From Hydractinia symbiolongicarpus (taxonomy: Eukaryota > Cnidaria > Hydrozoa > Anthoathecata > Hydractiniidae), in contig NC_079881.1 in NCBI RefSeq assembly GCF_029227915.1, positions 124,001 to 188,000 on the forward strand: a stretch of 64,000 nucleotides of DNA, written 5' to 3'. Under the pieces are notes generated by a model. That model made no database searches. It was not told the origin of the DNA and worked only from the letters and a program-made list of their open reading frames with translations. Within the stretch, counting starts at the first letter, position 1. Every line of letters begins with the position of its first letter. Positions 9,343 to 22,179 of the stretch are shown here, piece after piece. The position numbers and the translations under genes were made by a program.

Positions 9343-11578
9343 CTCATGCGTTTTAGTGGTGAAAAAATAATTTAAAAAATCGTTCGGGAAATGAGTTTAT
9401 TCCCTGGGTACCTTCTTTGTATACTTTTGACTATACGGGCCGAGTCCGGGATTTACGGGAAATCGCGGGTTTTCGTTTGCCGGCGATTAAACTTCTCTTA
9501 TTCAGCGTGTCATCAAAAGTGAAAACATTTTTAAAAACTGCAAGTCTCATGGGGTTTAGTGGTTAAATAATAATTTAAAAAATCGTTCGGGAAATGAGTT
9601 TACTCCCTGGGTACTTTCTTTGTATACATTCGACTATACGGGCCAAGCCCGGGATGTACGGGAAATCGCGGGTTTTCGTTTGCTGGCGATTAAACCACAT
9701 TCACTAAGCGTCTCATCAAAAATGAAAACATTTCTGAAAACTACAAGTCTCATGCGTTTTAGTGATGAAAAAATAATTTAAAAAATCGTTCGGGAAATGA
9801 GTTTACTCCCAGGGTACTTTCTTTGTATACTTTTGACTATACGGGCCGAGTCCAGGATTTACGGGAAATCGCAGGTTTTCGTTTGCCGGGGATTAAACTT
9901 CTTTTATTCAGCGTCTCATCAAAAATGAAAACATTTTTGTAAACTACAAGTCTCATGCGTTTTAGTGGTGAAAAGATAATTTAAAAAATCGTTTTGGAAA
10001 TGAGTTTACTCACAGGGTACTTTCTTTGTATACTATCGAATATACAAGCCAAGCCCGGGATTTACGGGAAATCGCGGGTTTTCCTTTGCCGACGATTAAA
10101 CCACTTTCATTAAGCGTCTCATCAAAAATGAAACATTTCTAAAAACTACAAGTGTCATGCGTTTTAGTGGTGAAAAAGTAATTTAAAAAATCGTTCGGGA
10201 AATGAGTTTACTCCCTGGTTACCTTCTTTGTATACTTTTGACTATACGGGCCGAATCCGGGATTTACGGGAAATCGCGGGTTTTGGTTTGCCGGCGATTA
10301 AACTTCTTTTATTCAGCGTCTCATCAAAAATGAAAACATTTTTAAAAACTACAAGTCTCGTTGGCTTTAGTGGTGAAAAAAAAATTTAAAAAATCGTTCA
10401 GGAAATGAGTTTACTCCCTGGGTACTTTCTTTGTATACTTTTGACTATACGGACCGAATCCGGGATTTACGGGAAATAGCGGGTTTTCGTTTGCCGGCGA
10501 TTAAACCACTTTCATTAAGCGTCTCATCAAAAATGATAACATTTCTGAAAACTACAAGTCTCATGCGTTTTAGTGATGAAAAAATAATTTAAAAAATCGT
10601 TCGGGAAATGAGTTTACTCCCAGGGTACTTTCTTTGTATACTTTTGACTATACGGGCCGAGTCCAGGATTTACGGGAAATCGCAGGTTTTCGTTTGCCGG
10701 GGATTAAACTTCTTTGATTCAGCGTCTCATCAAAAATGAAAACATTTTTGTAAACTACAAGTCTCATGCGTTTTAGTGGTGAAAAAATAATTTAAAAAAT
10801 CGTTCGGGAAATGAGTTTACTCCCTGGTTACCTTCTTTGTATACTTTTGACTATACGGGCCGAGTCCGGGATTTACGGGAAATCGCAAGTTTTTGTTTGC
10901 CGGCGATTAAACTTCTTTTATTCAGCGTCTCATCAAAAATGAAAACATTTTTAAAAACTACAAGTCTCGTGGGCTTTAGTGGTGAAATAAAAATTTAAAA
11001 AATCGTTCAGGAAATGAGTTTACTCCCTGGGTACTTTCTTTGTATACTTTTGACTATACGGGCCGAGTCCGGGGTTTACGGGAAATAGCGGGTTTTCGTT
11101 TGCCGGCGATTAAACTTCTTTTATTCAGCGTCTCATCAGAAATGAAAACATATTTGAAAACTACAAGTCTCATGCGTTTTAGTGGTGAAAAGATAATTTA
11201 AAAAATCGTTTTGAAAATGAGTTTACTCCCTGGGTACTTTTTTTGTATACTTTTTACTATACGGGTTAAGTCGGGGATTTACGGGAAGTCGCGGGTTTTC
11301 GTTTGCCGGCGATTAAACTTCTTTTATTCAGCGTCTCATCAAAAATGAAAACATTTTTAGGAAATACAAGTCTCATGGGCTTTAGTGGTGAAATAATAAT
11401 TTAAAAAATCGTTCGGGAAATGAGTTTACTCCCTGGGTACTTTCTTTGTATACTTTTGACTATACGGGCCGAGTCGGGGATTTTCCGGGAAGTTGCGGGT
11501 TTTCGTTTGCCGGCGATTAAACTTCTTTTATTCAGCGTGTCATCAAAAGTGAAAACATTTTTAAAAACTGCAAGTCTC
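9343..11578 (+). repeat. Higher-order repeat 2, copy 2 (one monomer shorter)
   Basis: The spacing to copy 1 is 2,436 bp up to about 10510, then 2,233 bp from the shared TGATAAC mark (8301 and 10534), a difference of exactly one 203-bp monomer. The copies part near 11578, where GTCTCATGGGC with GTGGTTAAAT replaces GTCTCATGCG. Confidence 0.87.
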
Positions 11579-14500
11579 ATGGGCTTTAGTGGTTAAATAA
11601 TAATTTAAAAAATCGTTCGGGAAATGAGTTTACTCCCTGGGTACTTTCTTTGTATACATTCGACTATACGGGCCAAGCCCGGGATGTACGGGAAATCGCG
11701 GGTTTTCGTTTGCCGGCGATTAAACCACTTTCATTAAGCGTCTCATCAAAAATGAAAACATTTCTGAAAACTACAAGTGTCATGCGTTTTAGTGATGAAA
11801 AATTAATTTAAAAAATCGTTCGGGAAATGAGTTTACTCCCAGGGTACTTTCTTTGTATACTTTTGACTATACGGGCCGAGTCCAGGATTTACGGGAAATC
11901 GCAGGTTTTCGTTTGCCGGGGATTAAACTTCTTTTATTCAGCGTCTCATCAAAAATGAAAACATTTTTGTAAACTACAAGTCTCATGCGTTTTAGTGGTG
12001 AAAATATAATTTAAAAAATCGCTCGGGAAAAGAGTTTACTCCCTGGGTACTTTCTTTGTATACTTTTGACTATACGGGCTGACTCCGGGGTTTACGGGAA
12101 ATGGCGGGTTTTCGTTTGCCGGCGATTAAACTTCTTTTATTCAGCGTCTCATCAAAAATGAAAACATTTCTAAAAACTACAAGTGTCATGCGTTTTAGTG
12201 GTGAAAAAATAATTTAAAAAATCGTTCGGGAAATGAGTTTACTCCCTGGTTACCTTCTTTGTATTCTTTTGACTATACGGGCCGAGTCCGGGATTTACGG
12301 GAAATCGCGGGTTTTTGTTTGCCGGCGATTAAACTTCTTTTATTCAGCGTCTCATCAAAAATGAAAACATTTTTAAAAACTACAAGTCTCGTGGGCTTTA
12401 GTGGTGAAATAATAATTTAAAAAATCGTTCAGGAAATGAGTTTACTCCCTGGGTACTTTCTTTGTATACTTTTGACTATACGGGCCGAGTCCGGAGTTTA
12501 CGGGAAATGGCGGGTTTTCGTTTGCCGGCGATTAAACTTCTTTTATTCAGCGTCTCATCAGAAATGAAAACATTTTTGAAAACTACAAGTCTCATGCGTT
12601 TTAGTGGTGAAAAGATAATTAAAAAAATCGTTTTGGAAATGAGTTTACTCCCTGGGTAATTTCTTTGTATACTTTTTACTATACGGGCCGAGTCGGGGAT
12701 TTACGGGAAGTCGCGGGTTTTCGTTTGCCGGCGATTAAACTTCTTTTATTCAGCGTCTCATCAAAAATGAAAACATTTTTAAAAACTACAAGTCTCATGG
12801 GCTTTAGTGGTGAAATAATAATTTAAAAAATCTTTCGGGAAATGAGTTTACTCCCAGGGTACTTTCTTTGTATACTTTTGACTATACGGGCCGAGTCCAG
12901 GATTTACGGGAAATCGCAGGTTTTTGTTTGCCGGCGATTAAACTTCTTTTATTCAGCGTCTTATCAAAAATGAAAACATTTTTGTAAACTACAAGTCTCA
13001 TGCGTTTTAGTGGTGAAAAAATACTTTAAAAAATCGTTCGGGAAATGAGTTTACTCCCTGGGTCCTTTCTTTGTGTACTTTTGACTTTACGGGCCGAGTC
13101 CGGGATTTACGGGAAATCGCGGGTTTTCGTTTGCCGGCGATTAAACCACTTTCACTAAGCGTCTCATCAAAAATAAAAACATTTCTGAAAACTACAAGTC
13201 TCATGCGTTTTAGTGGTGAAAAAATACTTTAAAAAATCGTTCGGGAAATGAGTTTACTCCCTGGGTACTTTCTTTGTGTACTTTTGACTATACGGGCCGA
13301 GTCCGGGATTTACGGGAAATCGCGGGTTTTCGTTTGCCGGCGATTAAACCACTTTCACTAAGCGTCTCATCAAAAATAAAAACATTTCTGAAAACTACAA
13401 GTCTCATGCGTTTTAGTGGTGAAAAAATAATTTAAAAAATCGTTCGGGAAATGAGTTTACTCCCTGGGTACTTTCTTTGTATACTTTTGACTATACGGGC
13501 CGAGTCGGGGATTTACGGGAAGTCGCGGGTTTTCGTTTGCCGGCGATTAAACCACTTTCACTAAGCGTCTCATCAAAAATGAAAACATTTCTGAAAACTA
13601 TAAGTCTCATGCGTTTTAGTGGTGAAAAAATAATTTAAAAAATCGTTCGGGAAATGAGTTTACTCCCTGGGTACCTTCTTTTTATACTTTTGACTATACG
13701 GGCTGAATCCGGGATTTACGGGAAATCGCGGGTTTTCGTTTGCCGGCGATTAAACTTTTTTTATTTAGCGTCTCATCAAAAATGAAAACATTTTTGAATA
13801 CTACAAGTCTCATGGGCTTTAGTGGAGAAATAATAATTTAAAAAATCGTTCGGGAAATGAGTTTACTCCCTGGGTACTTTCTTTGTATACTTTTGAATAT
13901 ACGGGCCGAGTCGGAGATTTACTGGAAGACGCGGGTTTTCGTTTGCCGGCGATTAAACTTCTTTTATTCAGCGTCTCATCAAAAATCAAAACATTTTTAA
14001 AAACTACAAGTCTCATGGGTTTTTAGTGGTTAAATAATAATTTAAAAAATCGTTTGGGAAATGAGTTTACTCCCTGGGTACTTTCTTTGTATACATTCGA
14101 CTACACGGGCCAAGCCCGGGATGTACGGGAAATCGCGGGTTTCGTTTGCCGGCGATTAAACCACTTTCATTAAGCGTCTCATCAAAAATGAAAACATTTC
14201 TGAAAAATACAAGTCTCATGCGTTTTAGATGTGAAAAAATAATTTAAAAAATCGTTCGGGAAATGAGTTTACTCCCTGGGTACTTTCTTTGTATACTTTT
14301 GACTATACGGGCCGAGTCGGGGATTTACGGGAAGTCGCGGGTTTTCGTTTGCCGGCGATTAAACCACTTTCATTAAGCGTCTCATCAAAAATGAAAACAT
14401 TTCTGAAAACTACAAGTCTCTTGCGTTTAAGTGGTGAAATAATAATTTAAAAAATCGTTCGGGAAATGAGTTTACTCCCAGGGTACTTTCTTTGTATACT

Positions 14501-14620
14501 TTTGACTATACGGGCCAAGCCCGGGATGTACGGGAAATCGCGGGTTTCGTTTGCCGGCGATTAAACCACTTTCAATAAGCGTCTCATCAAAAATGAAAAC
14601 ATTTCTTAAAACTACAAGTC
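11579..14620 (+). repeat. Mixed monomers without a large duplication
   Basis: About fifteen monomers, A-class, B-class and chimeric. The adjacent units at 13010-13212 and 13213-13415 share GAAAAAATACTTTAAA and are nearly identical, so they look like a single-monomer duplication; both pair an A-class centre with the B-like tail CCACTTTCACTAAG. No non-satellite sequence was seen. Confidence 0.75.
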
Positions 14621-15608
14621 TCATAAAAAATCGTTCGGGAAACGAGTTTACTCCCTGAGTTCTTTCTTTGTATACATTCGACTATACGGGCCAAGCCCGG
14701 GATGTACGGGAAATCGCGGGTTTCGTTTGCCGGCGATTAAACCACTTTCATTAAGCGTCTCATCAAAAATGAAAACATTTCTGAAAACTACAAGTCTCAT
14801 GCGTTTTAGTGGTGAAAAAATATTTTAAAAAATCGTTCGGGAAATGAGTTTACTCCCTGGGTACTTTCTTTGTGTACTTTTGACTATACGGGCCGAGTCC
14901 GGGATTTACGGGAAATCGCGGGTTTTCGTTTGCCGGCGATTAAACCACTTTCATTAAGCGTCTCATCAAAAATGAAAACATTTCTGAAAACTACAAGTCT
15001 CTTGCGTTTTAGTGGTTAAATAATAATTTAAAAAATCGTTCGGGAAATGAGTTTAATCCCTGGGTACTTTCTTTGTATACATTCGACTACACGGGCCAAG
15101 CACGGTATTTACGGGAAATCGCAGGTTTTCGTTTGCCGGCGATTAAACTTCTTTTATTCAGCGTCTCATCAAAAATGAAAACATTTTTGAAAACTGCAAG
15201 TCTCATGCGTTTTAGTGGTGAAAAGATAATTTAAAAAATCGGTTTGGAAATGAGTTTACTCACAGGATATCTTCTTTGTATACATTCGACTTTACGGGCC
15301 AAGCCCGGGATGTACGGGAAAGCGCGAGTTTTTGTTTGCCGGCGACTAAACCACTTTCATTAAGCGTCTCATCAAAAATGAAAACATTTCTGAAAACTAC
15401 AAGTCTCTTGCGTTTTAGTGGTGAAATAATAATTTAAAAAATCGTTCGGGAAATGAGTTTACTCCCAGGGTACTTTCTTTGAATACTTTTGACTATACGG
15501 GCCGAGTCCGGTATTTACGGGAAATCGCAGGTTTTCGTTTGCCGGCAATTAAACTTCTTTTATTCAGCGTCTCATCAAAAATGAAAACATTTTTGTAAAC
15601 TACAAGTC
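14621..15608 (+). repeat. Higher-order repeat 3, copy 1 (988 bp)
   Basis: Begins at an unusual join where TCTCAT runs straight into AAAAAATCG, removing 26 bp of the normal monomer border (GCG through ATTT). The same join recurs at 15609, a spacing of 988 bp, equal to four full monomers plus one of about 176 bp (the 26-bp loss and a 1-bp loss in GGGTTTCG). Only a few substitutions separate the copies, such as CACAGGATAT here for CACAGGGTAT. Confidence 0.9.
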
Positions 15609-16596
15609 TCATAAAAAATCGTTCGGGAAACGAGTTTACTCCCTGGGTTCTTTCTTTGTATACATTCGACTATACGGGCCAAGCCCGGGATGTACGGGAA
15701 ATCGCGGGTTTCGTTTGCCGGCGATTAAACCACTTTCATTAAGCGTCTCATCAAAAATGAAAACATTTCTGAAAACTACAAGTCTCATGCGTTTTAGTGG
15801 TGAAAAAATATTTTAAAAAATCGTTCGGGAAATGAGTTTACTCCCTGGGTACTTTCTTTGTGTACTTTTGACTATACGGGCCGAGTCCGGGATTTACGGG
15901 AAATCGCGGGTTTTCGTTTGCCGGCGATTAAACCACTTTCATTAAGCGTCTCATCAAAAATGAAAACATTTCTGAAAACTACAAGTCTCTTGCGTTTTAG
16001 TGGTTAAATAATAATTTAAAAAATCGTTCGGGAAATGAGTTTAATCCCTGGGTACTTTCTTTGTATACATTCGACTACACGGGCCAAGCACGGTATTTAC
16101 GGGAAATCGCAGGTTTTCGTTTGCCGGCGATTAAACTTCTTTTATTCAGCGTCTCATCAAAAATGAAAACATTTTTGAAAACTGCAAGTCTCATGCGTTT
16201 TAGTGGTGAAAAGATAATTTAAAAAATCGTTTTGGAAATGAGTTTACTCACAGGGTATCTTCTTTGTATACATTCGACTTTACGGGCCAAGCCCGGGATG
16301 TACGGGAAAGCGCGAGTTTTTGTTTGCCGGCGACTAAACCACTTTCATTAAGCGTCTCATCAAAAATGAAAACATTTCTGAAAACTACAAGTCTCTTGCG
16401 TTTTAGTGGTGAAATAATAATTTAAAAAATCGTTCGGGAAATGAGTTTACTCCCAGGGTACTTTCTTTGAATACTTTTGACTATACGGGCCGAGTCCGGT
16501 ATTTACGGGAAATCGCAGGTTTTCGTTTGCCGGCAATTAAACTTCTTTTATTCAGCGTCTCATCAAAAATGAAAACATTTTTGTAAACTACAAGTC
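15609..16596 (+). repeat. Higher-order repeat 3, copy 2 (988 bp)
   Basis: Tandem partner of the preceding block. It ends where the normal monomer border returns, with GTCTCATGCGTTTTAGTGAAG. The GTGAAGAAAA head variant that follows becomes frequent further right in the window. Confidence 0.9.
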
Positions 16597-16669
16597 TCAT
16601 GCGTTTTAGTGAAGAAAAAATAATTTAAAAAATCTTTCGGGAAATGAGTTTACTCCCTGGTTACCTTCT

Positions 16670-18699
16670 TTGTATACTTTTGACTATACGGGCCGAGTCC
16701 GGGGTTTACGGGAAATGGCGGGTTTTCGTTTGCCGGCGATTAAACTTCTTTTATTCAGCGTCTCATCAGAAATGAAAACATTTTTGAAAACTACAAGTCT
16801 CATGCGTTTTAGTGGTGAAAAAATAATTTAAAAAATCGTTTTGAAAATGAGTTTACTCACAGGGTACTTTCTTTGTATACTTTTGACTATACAGGCCGAG
16901 TCCGGGGTTTACGGGAAATGGCGGGTTTTCGTTTGCCGGCGATTAAACTTCTTTTATTCAGCGTCTCTTCAGAAATGAAAACATTTTTGAAAACTACAAG
17001 TCTCATGCGTTTTGGTGGTGAAAAAATAATTTAAAAAATCGTTTTGGAAATGAGTTTACTCCCTGGGTACTTTCTTTGTATACTTTTGACTATACGGGCC
17101 GAGTCGGGGATTTACGGGAAGTCGCGGGTTTTCGTTTGCCGGCGATTAAACTTCTTTTATTCAGCGTCTCATCAAAAATGAAAACATTTTTAAAAACTAC
17201 AAGTCTCATGTGCTTTAGTGGTGAAAAAATAATTTAAAAAATCGTTCGGGAAATGAGTTTACTCCCTGGGTACTTCCTTTGTATACTTTTGGCTATACGG
17301 GCCGAGTCCTGTGTTTACGGAAAATGGCGAGTTTTCGTTTGCCGGCGATTAAACTCCTTTTATTCAGCGTCTGATCAAAAATGAAAACATTTTTGATAAC
17401 TACAAGTCTCATGCGTTTTAGTGGTGAAGAGATAATTTAAAAAATCGTTTTGGAAATGAGTTTACTCACAGGGTACTTTCTTTGTATACATTCGACTACA
17501 CGGGCCAAGCCCGGGATTTACGGGAAATCGCGGAATTTCGTTTGCCGGCGATTAAACCACTTTCACTAAGCATCTCATCAAAAATGAAAACATTTCTGAA
17601 AACTACAAGTCTCATGCGTTTTAGTGGTGAAAAAATAATTTAAAAAATCGTTCGGGAAATGAGTTTACTCCCTGGGTACCTTCTTTTTATACTTTTGACT
17701 ATACGGGCCGAATCCGGGATTTACGGGAAATCGCGGGTTTTCGTTTGCCGGCGATTAAACCTCTTTTATTCAGCGTCTCATCAAAAATGAAAACATTTTT
17801 GATAACTACAAGTCTCATGCGTTTTAGTGGTGAAGAGATAATTTAAAAAATCGTTTTGGAAATGAGTTTACTCACAGGGTACTTTCTTTGTATACATTCG
17901 ACTACACGGGCCAAGCCCGGGATGTACGGGAAAGCGCGAGTTTTCGTTTGCCGGCGATTAAACCACTTTCATTAAGCGTCTCATCAAAAATGAAAACATT
18001 TCTGAAAACTACAAGTCTCTTGCGTTTTAGTGGTGAAATAATAATTTAAAAAATCGTTCGGGAAATGACTTTACTCCCTGGGTACTTTCGTTGTATACCT
18101 TTGACTATACGGGCCGAGTCCGGGGTTTACGGGAAATGGCGGGTTTTCGTTTGCCGGCAATTAAACTTCTTTTATTCAGCGTCTCACCAAAAATGAAAAC
18201 ATTTTTGAAAACTACAAGTGTCATGCGTTTTAGTGAAGAAAAAATAATTTAAAAAATCTTTCGGGAAATGAGTTTACTCCCTGGTTACCTTCTTTGTATA
18301 CTTTTGACTATACGGGCCGAGTCCGGGATTTACGGGAAATCGCGGGTTTTCGTTTGCCGGCGATTAAACTTCTTGTATTCAGCGTCTCATCAGAAATGAA
18401 AACATTTTTGAAAACTACAAGTCTCATGCGTTTTAGTGGTGAAAAGATAATTTAAAAAATCGTTTTGGAAATGAGTTTACTCACAGGGTACTTTCTTTGT
18501 ATACATTCGACTATACAAGCCAAGCCCGGGATTTACGGGAAATCGCGGGTTTTCGTTTGCCGGCGATTAAACTTCTTTTATTCAGCGTCTCATCAAAAAT
18601 TAAAACATTTTTAAAAACTACAAGTCTCGTGAGCTTTAGTGGTGAAATAATAATTTAAATAATCGTTCGGGAAATGAGTTTACTCCCTGGGTACTTTCT
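16670..18699 (+). repeat. Higher-order repeat 4, copy 1 (2,030 bp = 10 monomers)
   Basis: Marks such as GCGTCTCTTCAG (16961), GTCCTGTGTTTACGG, GTCTGATCAAAAATG and TTTTTGATAACTAC recur 2,030 bp downstream. By eye I noted about four or five substitutions between copies 1 and 2. The GCATCTC tail variant, absent from the left part of the window, first appears in this block near 17570. Confidence 0.88.
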
Positions 18700-20729
18700 T
18701 TGTATACTTTTGACTATACGGGCCGAGTCCGGGGTTTACGGGAAATGGCGGGTTTTCGTTTGCCGGCGATTAAACTTCTTTTATTCAGCGTCTCATCAGA
18801 AATGAAAACATTTTTGAAAACTACAAGTCTCATGCGTTTTAGTGGTGAAAAAATAATTTAAAAAATCGTTTTGAAAATGAGTTTACTCCCTGGGTACTTT
18901 CTTTGTATACTTTTGACTATACAGGCCGAGTCCGGGGTTTACGGGAAATGGCGGGTTTTCGTTTGCCGGCGATTAAACTTCTTTTATTCAGCGTCTCTTC
19001 AGAAATGAAAACATTTTTGAAAACTACAAGTCTCATGCGTTTTGGTGGTGAAAAAATAATTTAAAAAATCGTTTTGGAAATGAGTTTACTCCCTGGGTAC
19101 TTTCTTTGTATACTTTTGACTATACGGGCCGAGTCGGGGATTTACGGGAAGTCGCGGGTTTTCGTTTGCCGGCGATTAAACTTCTTTTATTCAGCGTCTC
19201 ATCAAAAATGAAAACATTTTTAAAAACTACAAGTCTCATGTGCTTTAGTGGTGAAAAAATGATTTAAAAAATCGTTCGGGAAATGAGTTTACTCCCTGGG
19301 TACTTCCTTTGTATACTTTTGGCTATACGGGCCGAGTCCTGTGTTTACGGAAAATGGCGGGTTTTCGTTTGCCGGCGATTAAACTCCTTTTATTCAGCGT
19401 CTGATCAAAAATGAAAACATTTTTGATAACTACAAGTCTCATGCGTTTTAGTGGTGAAGAGATAATTTAAAAAATCGTTTTGGAAATGAGTTTACTCACA
19501 GGGTACTTTCTTTGTATACATTCGACTACACGGGCCAAGCCCGGGATTTACGGGAAATCGCGGAATTTCGTTTGCCGGCGATTAAACCACTTTCACTAAG
19601 CATCTCATCAAAAATGAAAACATTTCTGAAAACTACAAGTCTCATGCGTTTTAGTGGTGAAAAAATAATTTAAAAAATCGTTCGGGAAATGAGTTTACTC
19701 CCTGGGTACCTTCTTTTTATACTTTTGACTATACGGGCCGAATCCGTGATTTACGGGAAATCGCGGGTTTTCGTTTGCCGGCGATTAAACCTCTTTTATT
19801 CAGCGTCTCATCAAAAATGAAAACATTTTTGATAACTACAAGTCTCATGCGTTTTAGTGGTGAAGAGATAATTTAAAAAATCGTTTTGGAAATGAGTTTA
19901 CTCACAGGGTACTTTCTTTGTATACATTCGACTACACGGGCCAAGCCCGGGATGTACGGGAAAGCGCGAGTTTTCGTTTGCCGGCGATTAAACCACTTTC
20001 ATTAAGCGTCTCATCAAAAATGAAAACATTTCTGAAAACTACAAGTCTCTTGCGTTTTAGTGGTGAAATAATAATTTAAAAAATCGTTCGGGAAATGACT
20101 TTACTCCCTGGGTACTTTCGTTGTATACCTTTGACTATACGGGCCGAGTCCGGGGTTTACGGGAAATGGCGGGTTTTCGTTTGCCGGCAATTAAACTTCT
20201 TTTATTCAGCGTCTCACCAAAAATGAAAACATTTTTGAAAACTACAAGTGTCATGCGTTTTAGTGAAGAAAAAATAATTTAAAAAATCTTTCGGGAAATG
20301 AGTTTACTCCCTGGTTACCTTCTTTGTATACTTTTGACTATACGGGCCGAGTCCGGGATTTACGGGAAATCGCGGGTTTTCGTTTGCCGGCGATTAAACT
20401 TCTTGTATTCAGCGTCTCATCAGAAATGAAAACATTTTTGAAAACTACAAGTCTCATGCGTTTTAGTGGTGAAAAGATAATTTAAAAAATCGTTTTGGAA
20501 ATGAGTTTACTCACAGGGTACTTTCTTTGTATACATTCGACTATACAAGCCAAGCCCGGGATTTACGGGAAATCGCGGGTTTTCGTTTGCCGGCGATTAA
20601 ACTTCTTTTATTCAGCGTCTCATCAAAAATTAAAACATTTTTAAAAACTACAAGTCTCGTGAGCTTTAGTGGTGAAATAATAATTTAAATAATCGTTCGG
20701 GAAATGAGTTTACTCCCTGGGTACTTTCT
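18700..20729 (+). repeat. Higher-order repeat 4, copy 2 (2,030 bp)
   Basis: Aligns to copy 1 throughout. Differences noted: ACTCCCTGGG at 18889 against ACTCACAGGG in copy 1, AAAATGATTT near 19258 against AAAATAATTT, GGCGGGTTTTCG near 19366 against GGCGAGTTTTCG, and AATCCGTGATT near 19741 against AATCCGGGATT. Confidence 0.88.
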
Positions 20730-21715
20730 TTGTATACTTTTGACTATACGGGCCGAGTCCGGGGTTTACGGGAAATGGCGGGTTTTCGTTTGCCGGCGAT
20801 TAAACTTCTTTTATTCAGCGTCTCATCAGAAATGAAAACATTTTTGAAAACTACAAGTCTCATGCGTTTTAGTGGTGAAAAAATAATTTAAAAAATCGTT
20901 TTGAAAATGAGTTTACTCCCTGGGTACTTTCTTTGTATACTTTTGACTATACAGGCCGAGTCCTGTGTTTACGGAAAATGGCGGGTTTTCGTTTGCCGGC
21001 GATTAAACTCCTTTTATTCAGCGTCTGATCAAAAATGAAAACATTTTTGATAACTACAAGTCTCATGCGTTTTAGTGGTGAAGAGAAAATTTAAAAAATC
21101 GTTTTGGAAATGAGTTTACTCACAGGGTACTTTCTTTGTATACATTCGACTACACGGGCCAAGCCCGGGATTTACGGGAAATCGCGGAATTTCGTTTGCC
21201 GGCGATTAAACCACTTTCACTAAGCATCTCATCAAAAATGAAAACATTTCTGAAAACTACAAGTCTCATGCGTTTTAGTGGTGAAAAAATAATTTAAAAA
21301 ATCGTTCGGGAAATGAGTTTACTCCCTGGGTACCTTCTTTTTATACTTTTGACTATACGGGCCGAATCCGGGATTTACGGGAAATCGCGGGTTTTCGTTT
21401 GCCGGCGATTAAACCTCTTTTATTCAGCGTCTCATCAAAAATGAAAACATTTTTGATAACTACAAGTCTCATGCGTTTTAGTGGTGAAGAGATAATTTAA
21501 AAAATCGTTTTGGAAATGAGTTTACTCACAGGGTACTTTCTTTGTATACATTCGACTACACGGGCCAAGCCCGGGATGTACGGGAAAGCGCGAGTTTTCG
21601 TTTGCCGGCGATTAAACCACTTTCATTAAGCGTCTCATCAAAAATGAAAACATTTCTGAAAACTACAAGTCTCTTGCGTTTTAGTGGTGAAATAATAATT
21701 TAAAAAATCGTTCGG
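20730..21715 (+). repeat. Higher-order repeat 4, copy 3, internally deleted and partial
   Basis: Follows copy 2 to about 20950, then jumps ahead by two monomers: the GAGTCCTGTG mark is at 20958 and its copy 2 partner at 19334, a spacing of 1,624 bp and not 2,030. The match ends near 21715, where AAATGAGTTT replaces AAATGACTTT. Confidence 0.82.
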
Positions 21716-22179
21716 GAAATGAGTTTACTCCCTGGGTACTTTCTTTGTATACTTTTGAATATATGGGCCGAGTCGGAGATTTACGGGAAGTCGCGGGTTT
21801 TCGTTTGCCGGCGATTAAACTTCTTTTATTCAGCGTCTCATCAAAAATGAAAACATTTTTAAAAACTACAAGTCTCATGGGTTTTTAGTGGTTGAATAAT
21901 AATTTAAAAAATCGTTCGGGAAATGAGTTTACTCACAGGGTACTTTCTTTGTATACATTCGACTATACAAGCCAAGCCCGGGAGTTACGGGAAATCGCGG
22001 GTTTTCGTTTGCCGGCGATTAAACCACTTTCATTAAGCGTCTAATCAAAAATGAAAACATTTATGAAAACTACAAGTGTCATGCGTTTTAGTGAAGAAAA
22101 AATAATTTAAAAAATCTTTCGGGAAATGAGTTTACTCCCTGGTTACCTTCTTTGTATACTTTTGACTATACGGGCCGAG
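21716..22179 (+). repeat. Link segment resembling units near 24,320
   Basis: About two monomers with TTTTGAATATA, GAGTCGGAGATTT and CATGGGTTTTTAGTGG, marks shared with the unit at 24321-24518, 2,640 bp away (13 monomers plus 1 bp). It probably belongs to an older repeat level that later duplication has partly overwritten. Confidence 0.6.
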
